Source of the DNA: an uncultured Oscillospiraceae bacterium
GTDB taxonomy: Bacteria > Bacillota > Clostridia > Oscillospirales > Ruminococcaceae
Length of the DNA: 64,000 bases
Direction: 5' to 3'
NCBI GenBank assembly: GCA_905197685.1
Contig: CAJJZS010000004.1
Location: forward strand, 1 to 64,000
Shown: piece by piece, positions 1 to 6,496 of the stretch
Layout of the letters: each line of letters opens with the position of its first letter
Position numbering within the stretch: the stretch's first letter is position 1
Notes under the pieces: model-generated
Seen by the model: only the letters and a program-made list of their open reading frames with translations
What the model was told of the DNA's origin: nothing
Databases searched by the model: none
Made by a program: the position numbers and the translations under genes

Positions 1-2
1 AC

Positions 3-725
3 CCGGAATTAAAAATGCTGGCGGATGCGGTGGCTTCTTCCAAAATCATTTCTGCAAAGAAATCGGAGGCTCTGGTACAGAAGCTGGGATGTTTGACGAG
101 TATCCATCAGGCAGAACAGCTCAAGGGGCTTGCCAGCTTATCCAGCCGCGTGAAACCAGGAAATGAAAAAGTCTACTACATAATCGACAGTATTCATTCT
201 GCTATCTTGGAGCATCGTCAAATCGAATTCCAATACTATGAATACACTCAGACAAAAGAAAAAATCCTGAAACATGACGGATACCGCTATCTTCTGAACC
301 CTTATGCACTGGAGTGGAAAAATGACCATTATTACTTGATCGGCTACTCACATAAGCATAACAGAGTTGCCCACTTCCGTGTAGATCGTCTGGCAGGCGT
401 TGAGGTCTTATCAACAGAGTTTGCTCAGCTTGAAAATTTTGATGTGGCTGCATACACAAACACAATGATTGATATGTTTGCCTCGGAGGGCACACTGGAT
501 GTTGAGCTGCAGTGTGATAACGAGCTTATGCGTGTTATCATTGACCATTACGGAGAGAATGTCCCTGTTAGACCCTATGATAAGGATCGTTTTATAGCAA
601 CAATCAAAGTAAACCCAAGCGGCACATTCTATGGATGGGTATTTAAGTTTATGGGGAAGATCAAGATTCTTTCCCCCAAAGAGTGTGTAAACCAGATGAG
701 AAATGTAGCAAGGGTGTTTATTTGA
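3..725 (+). CDS. WYL-domain transcriptional regulator (5' end cut off by window)
   Basis: The reading frame is open to the window edge, so the N-terminal part (normally a winged-helix DNA-binding domain) lies outside. What remains is a ligand-sensing WYL-type domain. The segment around YLLNPYALEWKNDHYYLIGY and the following HFRVDRL are the core strands of this family, and a C-terminal extension (WCX-like) follows. WYL proteins sense small ligands or nucleic acid and regulate accessory loci; here it is probably a regulator of the mobile element. The ATG at position 15 is internal, not the start. Confidence 0.85.
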   Translation, partial: PELKMLADAVASSKIISAKKSEALVQKLGCLTSIHQAEQLKGLASLSSRVKPGNEKVYYIIDSIHSAILEHRQIEFQYYEYTQTKEKILKHDGYRYLLNPYALEWKNDHYYLIGYSHKHNRVAHFRVDRLAGVEVLSTEFAQLENFDVAAYTNTMIDMFASEGTLDVELQCDNELMRVIIDHYGENVPVRPYDKDRFIATIKVNPSGTFYGWVFKFMGKIKILSPKECVNQMRNVARVFI

Positions 726-784
726 GGAATTGGGGCGAGGTGTTAAATATCTTTAACACCTCGCCCTGCTTTTCTTTTTTTGCC

Positions 785-814
785 TTGAATCGAACACCTG
801 TTCCGTCTTATAAT
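785..814 (+). promoter_or_regulatory. Promoter of the XRE-immA unit
   Basis: TTGAAT (785-790), an 18-bp spacer and a perfect TATAAT (809-814) lie about 57 bp before the XRE start codon. The palindromic operator at 826-843 falls just downstream of the expected transcription start, a position where a bound repressor would block initiation. Confidence 0.7.
791..804. promoter_or_regulatory. LexA-box-like palindrome inside the promoter spacer
   Basis: CGAACACCTGTTCC resembles the Gram-positive LexA (DinR) consensus CGAAC-N4-GTTYC and sits exactly between the -35 and -10 elements. It could instead be a variant half-site arrangement of the XRE repressor, because CGAACA also occurs in the arms of the operator at 826-843. 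Confidence 0.4.
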
Positions 815-825
815 AAAACCAAGAT

Positions 826-843
826 GTTCGCAGTGCTGCGAAC
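826..843. promoter_or_regulatory. Operator palindrome GTTCGCA-N4-TGCGAAC, copy 1
   Basis: Seven-base arms separated by four bases; the symmetry extends outward to 11-bp arms with a 2-base centre (823-846). The same GTTCGCA/TGCGAAC arms recur at 1937-1954 before the next transcription unit. The inferred ligand is the XRE protein encoded at 871-1230. Confidence 0.75.
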
Positions 844-870
844 ATCCTGGGAGACAGGAGGCAAGCCGTC

Positions 871-1230
871 ATGACTTTCGGAACTTTTATCAGCACAAGA
901 CGAAAGGAACTCAAACAGAATCTGAGAGACACTGCAAAATATCTTAAAATAGCGTATGGCTATCTCAGTGATATTGAGCAAAACCGCCGCCCTGCTCCAG
1001 ACGGCGACTTTGTAGACCGAATTTCTGAGTTCCTTCAGCTGAGCAAAAAGGAGCATGAACTGTTGCTGGATTTGGCAGCCAGATCCCGGAATACTGTTTC
1101 GGCGGATCTGCCAGAGTACATTATGGAAAATGATATTGTTCGAGCCGCGCTCCGTGTAGCCAAAGAAGTAGATGCTACAGATGAGGAATGGCAGGCTTTT
1201 ATGGAAATGCTGAAGAATCGTCAGCATTAA
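871..1230 (+). CDS. XRE-family helix-turn-helix repressor (ImmR-like)
   Basis: 119 residues. The N-terminal half (about residues 1-65) is a Cro/CI-type helix-turn-helix with the recognition segment around AKYLKIAYGYLSDIEQNRR; the C-terminal half is short and helical, with no ligand domain. It is followed 14 bp later by an ImmA-type metallopeptidase, the repressor and anti-repressor pairing known from ICEBs1 and from phages. It most likely represses its own promoter and the unit at 1971 through the two matching palindromes. The specific role is inferred from this context. Confidence 0.85.
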   Translation: MTFGTFISTRRKELKQNLRDTAKYLKIAYGYLSDIEQNRRPAPDGDFVDRISEFLQLSKKEHELLLDLAARSRNTVSADLPEYIMENDIVRAALRVAKEVDATDEEWQAFMEMLKNRQH

Positions 1231-1244
1231 GGGAGGGAGCCGTC

Positions 1245-1859
1245 TTGTCTGTTCCACAAATTCGGATAGCTGCAATCGAGGCCATTGCGCGGAAAATTCT
1301 CATGGAATATGATCCAGCTCTTTTGGAGGGTGAGCCATGCGCTATCCCCATAGAGACCATTATCGAGACGAAGTTTGATTTGATTCTTGAATATCATATT
1401 CTTCGGAAAAACGGCAGTATTTTGGGCGAAACCATTTTTGATGATGGAGCTGTGATTCTGTATGACCAATATCAACATGAGTATCGCCTTATCGGGGTTA
1501 AAGCAGGCACTATTCTGATTGATGAACGCTTGTGTGAGCCTCAGAGATTGGGGCGTCTGCGGTTTACTTGCGGTCACGAGCTTGCTCACTGGGTACTCCA
1601 CAAAAAGCTCTATACCGGAACTGGTGATGTGGCCGCCTATGACGGGAATTCTTCTACGGATGAAAGTAACGGTATCATTGAGCGTCAGGCCGACGCTATG
1701 GCTACTGCTTTACTTATGCCCTTGCCGCAGGTGAAAAAATGCTTTTACCGTTTACGCTCTGGCCGTTCAACGGAACAGCTGATCTACGAGATGTCCCAGA
1801 TTTTTGCTGTTTCCAAACAAGCTATGCAAATCCGCCTACAATCCCACAATCTTATTTAA
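1245..1859 (+). CDS. immA: ImmA/IrrE-family metallopeptidase (anti-repressor)
   Basis: 204 residues. The zinc protease motif HELAHW (HExxH) is followed by an acidic region and a downstream glutamate-containing helix (IIERQADAMATALLMP), as in ImmA, which cleaves its partner repressor to release a mobile element. The start chosen is TTG at 1245, because a GGGAGGG ribosome site lies 8 bases upstream and directly after the XRE stop; the longer reading frame starting at 1188 would overlap the XRE gene. Likely co-transcribed with it. Confidence 0.88.
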   Translation: MSVPQIRIAAIEAIARKILMEYDPALLEGEPCAIPIETIIETKFDLILEYHILRKNGSILGETIFDDGAVILYDQYQHEYRLIGVKAGTILIDERLCEPQRLGRLRFTCGHELAHWVLHKKLYTGTGDVAAYDGNSSTDESNGIIERQADAMATALLMPLPQVKKCFYRLRSGRSTEQLIYEMSQIFAVSKQAMQIRLQSHNLI

Positions 1860-1874
1860 TGGCTGATGTGATTG

Positions 1875-1930
1875 AATTGAGTCGAGGGGCCGGAGCGCCC
1901 CTTACTCAATTTCCATACTCTTTTTTTACC
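1875..1930 (+). terminator. Hairpin with T-rich tail after immA
   Basis: An outer stem AATTGAG/CTCAATT (1875-1881 with 1905-1911) and an inner stem AGGGGC/GCCCCT (1885-1890 with 1897-1902) are followed by a T-rich tail that includes seven Ts at 1921-1927. It probably ends the XRE-immA transcript. Confidence 0.5.
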
Positions 1931-1936
1931 CTGAAT

Positions 1937-1954
1937 GTTCGCAACTCTGCGAAC
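1937..1954. promoter_or_regulatory. Operator palindrome GTTCGCA-N4-TGCGAAC, copy 2
   Basis: Identical 7-base arms to the site at 826-843, with a different 4-base core (ACTC). It lies 17 bp before the start codon at 1971, so a bound repressor would cover the 5' end of that unit. Confidence 0.75.
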
Positions 1955-1970
1955 AAGGAAGGAGGAAACA

Positions 1971-2507
1971 ATGAGAAAAGAAAGTGCAACCATCCGCAGA
2001 TGTCATAGCCAGCTTTCGGCGCTTGGCTTGGACAGTGACGCTGTATTCCATCGTAGTAAGCTGATCTTAAAAATCTACCGTGATGTCGTTTGGGTTTTAA
2101 GCGAGCGTGTAGAGGAACTCCAGGAATACGCCTGGGATCTCGGCAAGCAAGATATTGATACAGGTCTTTGCTATTTGGAGAATTTTGCACCAGATATTGA
2201 TTTGCAGGACTTCGAGGAAAAGGTGTGCTGCGTCGTTGAAAGCCGGATGTTCGTGGAGATAATTGATCGCGCACTTTTGCGGCTCAGAAAGTATCCTGAT
2301 CGTGGAGAGCTTTACTATGAAATCCTGACGAAGCAGTTTATCTATCGCTTCAACAGCACAGAGAAAGAAATGCTGGAGGAACTCAATATGGAACGCAGCG
2401 TTTTCTATGACCGCAAAAAGGAGGCCATCTATATCTTTTCTGTCTGTTTATTTGGATATGCTATTCCAGAGGTGTCGGAAAAGCTGCCCCGACTAATTTC
2501 CGACTGA
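1971..2507 (+). CDS. Element-borne HTH-like regulator, family not recognised
   Basis: 178 residues from an ATG with GGAGG five bases upstream. The protein is mostly helical. Its C-terminal third (around ILTKQFIYRFNSTEKEMLEELNMERSVFYDRKKEAI) reads like a sigma region 4 or ArpU-type helix-turn-helix, in which NMERSVFYDRKKEAI would be the recognition helix. No catalytic motif is visible. It sits alone behind the second copy of the operator, so it may be the effector released when the XRE repressor is cleaved; that is inference. Confidence 0.7.
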   Translation: MRKESATIRRCHSQLSALGLDSDAVFHRSKLILKIYRDVVWVLSERVEELQEYAWDLGKQDIDTGLCYLENFAPDIDLQDFEEKVCCVVESRMFVEIIDRALLRLRKYPDRGELYYEILTKQFIYRFNSTEKEMLEELNMERSVFYDRKKEAIYIFSVCLFGYAIPEVSEKLPRLISD

Positions 2508-2556
2508 ATCCCGATAAAGTCCCAACGGAATCCCTACTCCATTCCGATTTTGTACC

Positions 2557-2565
2557 TGCTATACT
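2557..2565 (+). promoter_or_regulatory. Extended -10 (TGCTATACT) starting the sigma-gene leader
   Basis: TG-N-TATACT is an extended -10 element with no clear -35. Transcription would start near 2572, leaving a leader of about 240 nt before the sigma-like gene at 2812. Confidence 0.5.
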
Positions 2566-2581
2566 GGCTACAGTGGCAGGT

Positions 2582-2650
2582 ATGCGCCAAAATAATAGCC
2601 TAAAAGCCCGGTGCCTGGTGGTGCTGGGCAATTTTTATTCCTGCCACTAA
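2582..2650 (+). CDS. Candidate 22-residue leader peptide
   Basis: A 23-codon ORF starts at ATG 2582 just after segment A and stops with TAA at 2648-2650 inside segment B of the attenuator. The peptide begins MRQNNSLKAR and ends GNFYSCH. Its ribosome site is poor (AGG directly before the start, GTGG a little further). A ribosome translating it would cover the first hairpin region and disrupt A-B and B-C pairing. A role as a leader peptide is inferred from position only. Confidence 0.45.
   Translation: MRQNNSLKARCLVVLGNFYSCH
2606..2636 (+). terminator. Weak hairpin-plus-T-run inside the leader
   Basis: GCCC (2606-2609) pairs with GGGC (2626-2629), with G-U-rich extension inward, followed by AATTTTT. 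It could act as an early terminator, or end readthrough from the gene at 1971. Confidence 0.35.
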
Positions 2651-2668
2651 TACGGTGGCAGGGATCAG

Positions 2669-2702
2669 AGCCGAGGATGAAATAATCATCTTCGGCTTTT
2701 TT
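2669..2702 (+). terminator. Intrinsic terminator in the sigma-gene leader
   Basis: A 12-bp stem with one G-U pair (2669-2680 with 2686-2697), a 5-base loop and a run of six Ts (2697-2702). It lies between the leader promoter and the sigma-like gene, so expression of that gene needs readthrough. Confidence 0.85.
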
Positions 2703-2727
2703 CTTTGTCCGGTTTGGGAGGGCCGGT

Positions 2728-2763
2728 ATGCGCTGGGAGGCGTACATAGCAAGGTATCCGTGA
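2728..2763 (+). CDS. Candidate 11-residue leader peptide MRWEAYIARYP
   Basis: A 12-codon ORF starts at ATG 2728 with a strong ribosome site, GGGAGGG at 2716-2722, 5 bases upstream. It stops at 2761-2763, one base before the SD-sequestering helix that begins at 2765. That geometry matches translational attenuators such as the erm and cat leaders, where a stalled ribosome opens the helix. The function is inferred. Confidence 0.5.
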   Translation: MRWEAYIARYP

Positions 2764-2764
2764 T

Positions 2765-2803
2765 CTCCGTTCAATTCGCTGTTGAACACGAAATTGAACG
2801 GAG
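2765..2803 (+). promoter_or_regulatory. Helix sequestering the ribosome site of the sigma gene
   Basis: CTCCGTTCAATT (2765-2776) is perfectly complementary over 12 bp to AATTGAACGGAG (2792-2803), with a 15-base loop. The 3' arm contains four of the five bases of the GGAGG Shine-Dalgarno site (2800-2804) of the gene starting at 2812, so the folded form should block its translation. Confidence 0.75.
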
Positions 2804-2811
2804 GAAAGGAT

Positions 2812-3354
2812 ATGACAAGAGTATTTATTTGGAAAAATAATTGCCCACAAGAATGGGAGGAAATCAGTTTTACCGCGTTCAGAAAAGCCCGCAGCTCCGG
2901 TGCTTTTTCTGGGCGCTTTTTTATTGAAACAACAAGGATGATCTATGATGACAGTGACCGCCTTATTATCGAATGTTCTCAGGAACAATTTGAGAAGTAT
3001 CGTCACGAGGAACGGCACAGTCGGTATCTCCAAGAACATGAGGGCAGGTATCTAACAATCCCTATGTCTGATCTGAAGGATAGGGACCAGAGTGACGAGG
3101 GGTATGAAGATACCGATATTTTTGTGAACGAAGAACCAGGAACTGAGGATGTGGCTTTACATAACCTACAGCTTAAAAAATTGCAGGCAGCACTTAATCA
3201 GCTTGAACCATCCGAAAGGGAATTTATCCTTGCTTATTTTGGCATGGACAAACCAAGCACAATTCAGCTGGGCCACCTTTTTGGTATATCACAGCCAGCT
3301 GCATTGTATCGCCAGAAAAAAATTTTGGAAAAATTAAAAAAACTGTTTATATAA
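2812..3354 (+). CDS. Sigma-70-like transcription factor of the element
   Basis: 180 residues. The C-terminal about 60 residues form a sigma region 4 helix-turn-helix (LEPSEREFILAYFGMDKPST through ISQPAALYRQKKILEKLKKL). The N-terminal part is not a recognisable region 2, so it may be an activator rather than a full sigma factor. The ATG at 2812 was chosen for its GGAGG at 2800-2804; an upstream in-frame TTG lies in the leader hairpin. Similar proteins precede xis and int in Tn916-type elements. Control by the complex leader upstream suggests it is the switch for the downstream genes. Confidence 0.8.
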   Translation: MTRVFIWKNNCPQEWEEISFTAFRKARSSGAFSGRFFIETTRMIYDDSDRLIIECSQEQFEKYRHEERHSRYLQEHEGRYLTIPMSDLKDRDQSDEGYEDTDIFVNEEPGTEDVALHNLQLKKLQAALNQLEPSEREFILAYFGMDKPSTIQLGHLFGISQPAALYRQKKILEKLKKLFI

Positions 3355-3360
3355 ATCGCA

Positions 3361-3816
3361 AAAAAGTGGCGGACGCAAGTGAGAGGGGTTTTCCCACTCG
3401 CTTGTACCTTGACAAGTTCAGATACGAATCATCAAGTTTGTTCCGCTTCGGGCGTAATTACGCCGCTACATCAGCGGTATATTGCCAGGTGAATTGCAGC
3501 TCTCAACAGGTCACTTTACTTTTGCTGTGAGAGGAGTTTGCGTTGCTTGGCTTTATATCAGGCTGTAATACACCAGTTGGTTTCTGGTCATGGCATGATG
3601 AAGCGGAGCGCCCTCTTATAGCTGTAGTCCGAGCGTGCTAACAGCCGTCGCAGGCCATGGGTAAGACCGTATGGAAAGGAGGTGAAAGTCCTGGGTAGCA
3701 GTGTAACCTACTGTGGCTTGATGATTACCCGAATCCCTGGGGTGTCGTGGACAAATAAGGGATAAAAACAGGCACTTATTGAAGGAGGTTCTGCTTTGAA
3801 AGGTGGAACCTCCTTC
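3361..3816 (+). ncRNA. Candidate structured non-coding RNA of the element, class unassigned
   Basis: About 500 bp between the sigma-like gene and mazF have no coding potential but many local helices: a hairpin around 3375-3404; the perfect palindrome GGCGTAATTACGCC followed by CCGCT-loop-AGCGG; a CTCTCA..CAG/CTGTGAGAG stem; a GGTAGCAG-type stem; and an 11-bp helix with 14-base loop at 3781-3791/3806-3816 that could be a terminator. I do not recognise a known RNA family. A cis-acting leader, a trans RNA or an origin-like site are all possible. Confidence 0.45.
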
Positions 3817-3857
3817 TTACATAGGAAGTATCATGTAAGACATAGGAGGATAAAGAA

Positions 3858-4238
3858 ATGAACGAAGATTGGGTATTCAAACGCGGGGATCTTTATTTTG
3901 CGAATTTGAACCCCTATTTTGGCTCGGAGCAAGGTGGCACACGCCCGGTTCTGGTGCTTCAAAACAATATGGGCAACTTTTTTTGTCCCACCTTGATTGT
4001 CGCGCCGCTCACCAGCAAATGGATCAAGAAAAAGGAACTCCCGGTTCACTATACTCTGGAAAGCGTTCAAGAGCTGGGCCAGAAATCGGTTGTTCTGTTA
4101 GAACAAATCAAAACGATTGATAAGCGGCGCATTTTATCCTACATTGGGAAAGTATCCCGAGAGGAAATGCGCGCCGTTGATGAAGCTCTGCAAGTCAGCC
4201 TGGACATCCATATCCCGGAAGAAATGGAGGCACCATGA
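3858..4238 (+). CDS. mazF: MazF/PemK-family endoribonuclease toxin
   Basis: 126 residues, close to the usual MazF length. It begins with the family signature around FKRGDLYFANLNP, then GGTRPVLVLQN, and later VVLLEQIKTIDKRRI, all characteristic of the PemK fold, which cuts mRNA at short sequences. The ribosome site is GGAGG at 3846-3850. No MazE-like antitoxin gene is adjacent: upstream is the non-coding stretch and downstream is an excisionase-like HTH gene. It may serve element stability, or work with an unlinked antitoxin. Confidence 0.88.
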   Translation: MNEDWVFKRGDLYFANLNPYFGSEQGGTRPVLVLQNNMGNFFCPTLIVAPLTSKWIKKKELPVHYTLESVQELGQKSVVLLEQIKTIDKRRILSYIGKVSREEMRAVDEALQVSLDIHIPEEMEAP

Positions 4239-4269
4239 GCTGGCTTTTCTTTCTATAAGGAGGCATACC

Positions 4270-4494
4270 ATGTTTGAAGAAAAAATCGCGGCATTGAACC
4301 GCGTAAATGAGCAAAGTGCTGTTTGCTATGAAAAACGCACTTATACCGTAGATGAGATACAGGACATTTTGGGAATCAGCCGTCCCACCGCATACAATCT
4401 TGTGAAAAAAGGATTGTTTCATAGCGTCAGAGTAGGCGGCCATATCCGTATTTCCAAAAAGAGTTTTGATGAATGGCTGGATCAAAAATCATAG
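4270..4494 (+). CDS. Excisionase-like helix-turn-helix protein
   Basis: 74 residues with one excisionase/MerR-type winged helix (HTH_17): YTVDEIQDILGISRPTAYNL is the helix-turn-helix and RVGGHIRISKKSFDEWL the wing and C-terminal helix. The start at 4270 has AAGGAGG 6 bases upstream. Probably a recombination directionality factor, or the missing partner of MazF; the first is the more usual role of the family. Confidence 0.8.
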   Translation: MFEEKIAALNRVNEQSAVCYEKRTYTVDEIQDILGISRPTAYNLVKKGLFHSVRVGGHIRISKKSFDEWLDQKS

Positions 4495-4502
4495 TATTTG
4501 TC

Positions 4503-4541
4503 AAGGATGTCGGTTGGACAATCGGCATCCTTAACTTTTTT
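4503..4541 (+). terminator. Terminator between the two HTH genes
   Basis: AAGGATGTCG (4503-4512) pairs with CGGCATCCTT (4523-4532) over 10 bp with one G-U, and six Ts follow at 4536-4541. It separates the mazF unit from the int unit. Confidence 0.75.
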
Positions 4542-4605
4542 CCTGAATCCTCTTACAATGGAGCCACAACAAAAGCAATCTTCAATTTTAAGAGGAGGTA
4601 ACATA

Positions 4606-5019
4606 ATGCAGCAAGCAAAGACGAAAAAAAGTATCTCTGTCCCAGAGATGGGCAGGATGCTTGGTTTAGGCAAGGTCGAATCATACTGGCTGGTCAAGAA
4701 AAACTATTTTACCACCATCCAGGTGGCTGGCCGTATGCGAGTGATGCTGGATAGCTTTGAGGATTGGTACGCTGGACAATTCCACTACAAAAAGGTGGAT
4801 GGCACACCCCCAGGCGCAAAGTGGCGGCACACAACAATGTCTGTTCCGGAACTCGCTGAACTTCTTGGCCTTAAATCTGCAACAGCCTATGACTTAGTAA
4901 AGCGAGCACACTTAGAGACCATGATCATAGACCGGCGAATCCGGGTCGTTAACGATAGCTTTGAAAGCTGGTACGCCGGTCAAAGTCACTACATAAAAAT
5001 CACAGAAAGGAGTTGCTGA
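4606..5019 (+). CDS. Protein with two tandem excisionase-type HTH domains
   Basis: 137 residues from ATG 4606 (AGAGGAGG upstream). Two copies of the same winged helix-turn-helix are visible: residues about 9-66 (SVPEMGRMLGL ... DSFEDWYAGQFHY) and about 77-134 (SVPELAELLGL ... DSFESWYAGQSHY). The repeats share the SVPE, LGL, RV and DSFE-WYAGQ-HY positions, so an internal duplication is clear. It ends just before the integrase start and is probably co-translated; the likely role is excisionase for that integrase. Confidence 0.8.
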   Translation: MQQAKTKKSISVPEMGRMLGLGKVESYWLVKKNYFTTIQVAGRMRVMLDSFEDWYAGQFHYKKVDGTPPGAKWRHTTMSVPELAELLGLKSATAYDLVKRAHLETMIIDRRIRVVNDSFESWYAGQSHYIKITERSC

Positions 5020-5021
5020 GT

Positions 5022-6410
5022 ATGGCATCTATTGTAAAGCGTAAAAATAAGTATTCGGTGGTATATGCCTATTTTGATGAAGCCGGTAAGAGACGGCAGC
5101 GGTGGGAAACCTTCGATACTAATGCAGAAGCCAAAAAGCGTAAAGCTCAGATTGAATACGAGCAGGAATCCGGTACCTTCATCGTTCCCAATGCCAAGAC
5201 TTTGAATGACTTGCTCAATGAGTATATGTCCATCTATGGGGTAAACACCTGGGCAATGTCCACATACGAAAGCCGTCGAGGTTTAATGCGAAACTACATA
5301 ACCCCTATTATTGGGGATATGTGCTTGGGGGAAATCACTCCGCGAATGATGGACAAATACTACCGGGATTTACTGAGCGTGAAAGCAGTCAGTGTAAACA
5401 ACCGCAAACCGACAAACGAGTATTTGACTCCCCATACTGTTCGTGAGATCCACAAGCTGCTGCGTAATGCCTTTAACCAAGCTGTGCGCTGGGAACTGAT
5501 TGCAAGGAATCCTGTTCTGAACGCAACCCTCCCTAAAGAGGAGCACAAGGAGCGGGAAATCTGGACCGCTGATATGCTCGCAAAAGCGATGGAGGTTTGT
5601 GATGACCCGATTTTATTGCTGGCCCTGAACCTTGCGTTCTCCTGCTCTTTGCGTATGGGAGAGATGCTCGGATTGACATGGGATTGTGTCGATGTATCTC
5701 CGCACAGCATTGATGCTGGTAATGCCAGCATTTTCGTCAACAAGGAATTGCAGCGTGTCACTCGTGGGGCGCTGGATGATCTCAGCGATAAAGGGGTAAT
5801 CAAAAAGTTTCCTCCTTGTATCGCAAGCACCCATACAGCACTTGTTCTGAAAGAACCAAAGACCAAGACCAGTATTCGGCGGGTCTACCTTCCCAAGACG
5901 GTTGCTAAAATGCTGGTGGACAGAAAAGCCGAAATTGACGAGCTGAAAGACCTGTTCGGTGATGAATACATCGACAACGATCTTGTGTTCTGCACCAGCA
6001 ACGGACGCCCTATGGAAAGTCAGATCATCAACCGGGCCTTTAACAAGCTCATCAAGGAAAACGGATTCCCCCATGTGGTTTTCCATTCTCTCCGGCATTC
6101 CAGTATTACTTACAAACTCAAACTGAATGGCGGCGATATGAAAGCAGTCCAGGGTGATTCTGGCCATGCACAAATGAAGATGGTGGCAGATGTTTATTCC
6201 CACATCATTGATGAGGATCGCTGCATTAACGCACAGCGGTTTGAGGACGCATTTTATTCTCAAGCGAAAGCTCCAGAACCAGCCATACAGGAGGTTGAGG
6301 AAAAGGAAACAGGCACAACAACTGCCGAAAGTGATACGGCAAAAATCCTTGAACTCCTCAAAAACCCTGAGACCGCTGCGCTCTTAAAGCAAATTGTCAG
6401 TGCTCTGTAA
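5022..6410 (+). CDS. int: Tyrosine integrase of the element
   Basis: 462 residues. An N-terminal arm-binding AP2-like domain (SIVKRKNKYSVVYAYFDEAGKR), a core-binding SAM-like domain (about 65-170) and a catalytic domain with the arginine in SLRMGE, the HSLRH box, the GHAQ histidine and the nucleophile tyrosine in DVYSHI. It inserts and excises the element at its attachment site. ATG 5022 is 2 bases after the preceding stop and has AAAGGAG upstream; a TTG at 5013 is less likely. The C-terminal 45 residues are a charged tail. Confidence 0.93.
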   Translation: MASIVKRKNKYSVVYAYFDEAGKRRQRWETFDTNAEAKKRKAQIEYEQESGTFIVPNAKTLNDLLNEYMSIYGVNTWAMSTYESRRGLMRNYITPIIGDMCLGEITPRMMDKYYRDLLSVKAVSVNNRKPTNEYLTPHTVREIHKLLRNAFNQAVRWELIARNPVLNATLPKEEHKEREIWTADMLAKAMEVCDDPILLLALNLAFSCSLRMGEMLGLTWDCVDVSPHSIDAGNASIFVNKELQRVTRGALDDLSDKGVIKKFPPCIASTHTALVLKEPKTKTSIRRVYLPKTVAKMLVDRKAEIDELKDLFGDEYIDNDLVFCTSNGRPMESQIINRAFNKLIKENGFPHVVFHSLRHSSITYKLKLNGGDMKAVQGDSGHAQMKMVADVYSHIIDEDRCINAQRFEDAFYSQAKAPEPAIQEVEEKETGTTTAESDTAKILELLKNPETAALLKQIVSAL

Positions 6411-6426
6411 GAGCAGGCCCAGCAAA

Positions 6427-6462
6427 GAAAGCCTCTCATTTTATGAGGGGCTTTCTTCTTTT
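6427..6462 (+). terminator. Terminator after int
   Basis: 13-bp arms GAAAGCCTCTCAT and ATGAGGGGCTTTC (6427-6439 and 6443-6455, one G-U pair) with a 3-base loop, followed by a T-rich tail. Confidence 0.85.
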
Positions 6463-6496
6463 GAACGGGATTGTATTATGATCAATCACTTTTTTT

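Larger units (their letters stand above)
2571..2662 (+). promoter_or_regulatory. Mutually exclusive hairpins in the leader (attenuator)
   Basis: Segment A AGTGGCAGG (2572-2580) is complementary over 9 bp to segment B CCTGCCACT (2640-2648). B is also complementary over 8 bp to segment C GTGGCAGG (2655-2662). A-B and B-C cannot form together, which is the logic of an attenuator, and a strong terminator follows at 2669-2702. The stop codon of the leader peptide at 2582-2650 lies inside B. Confidence 0.6.

Noticed and set aside
3640..3720. Resemblance to group II intron sequence (GGTGAAAGTCC, CCGTATGG)
   Set aside because: Only short fragments match; no domain V hairpin, boundary GTGCG or reverse transcriptase gene is present.
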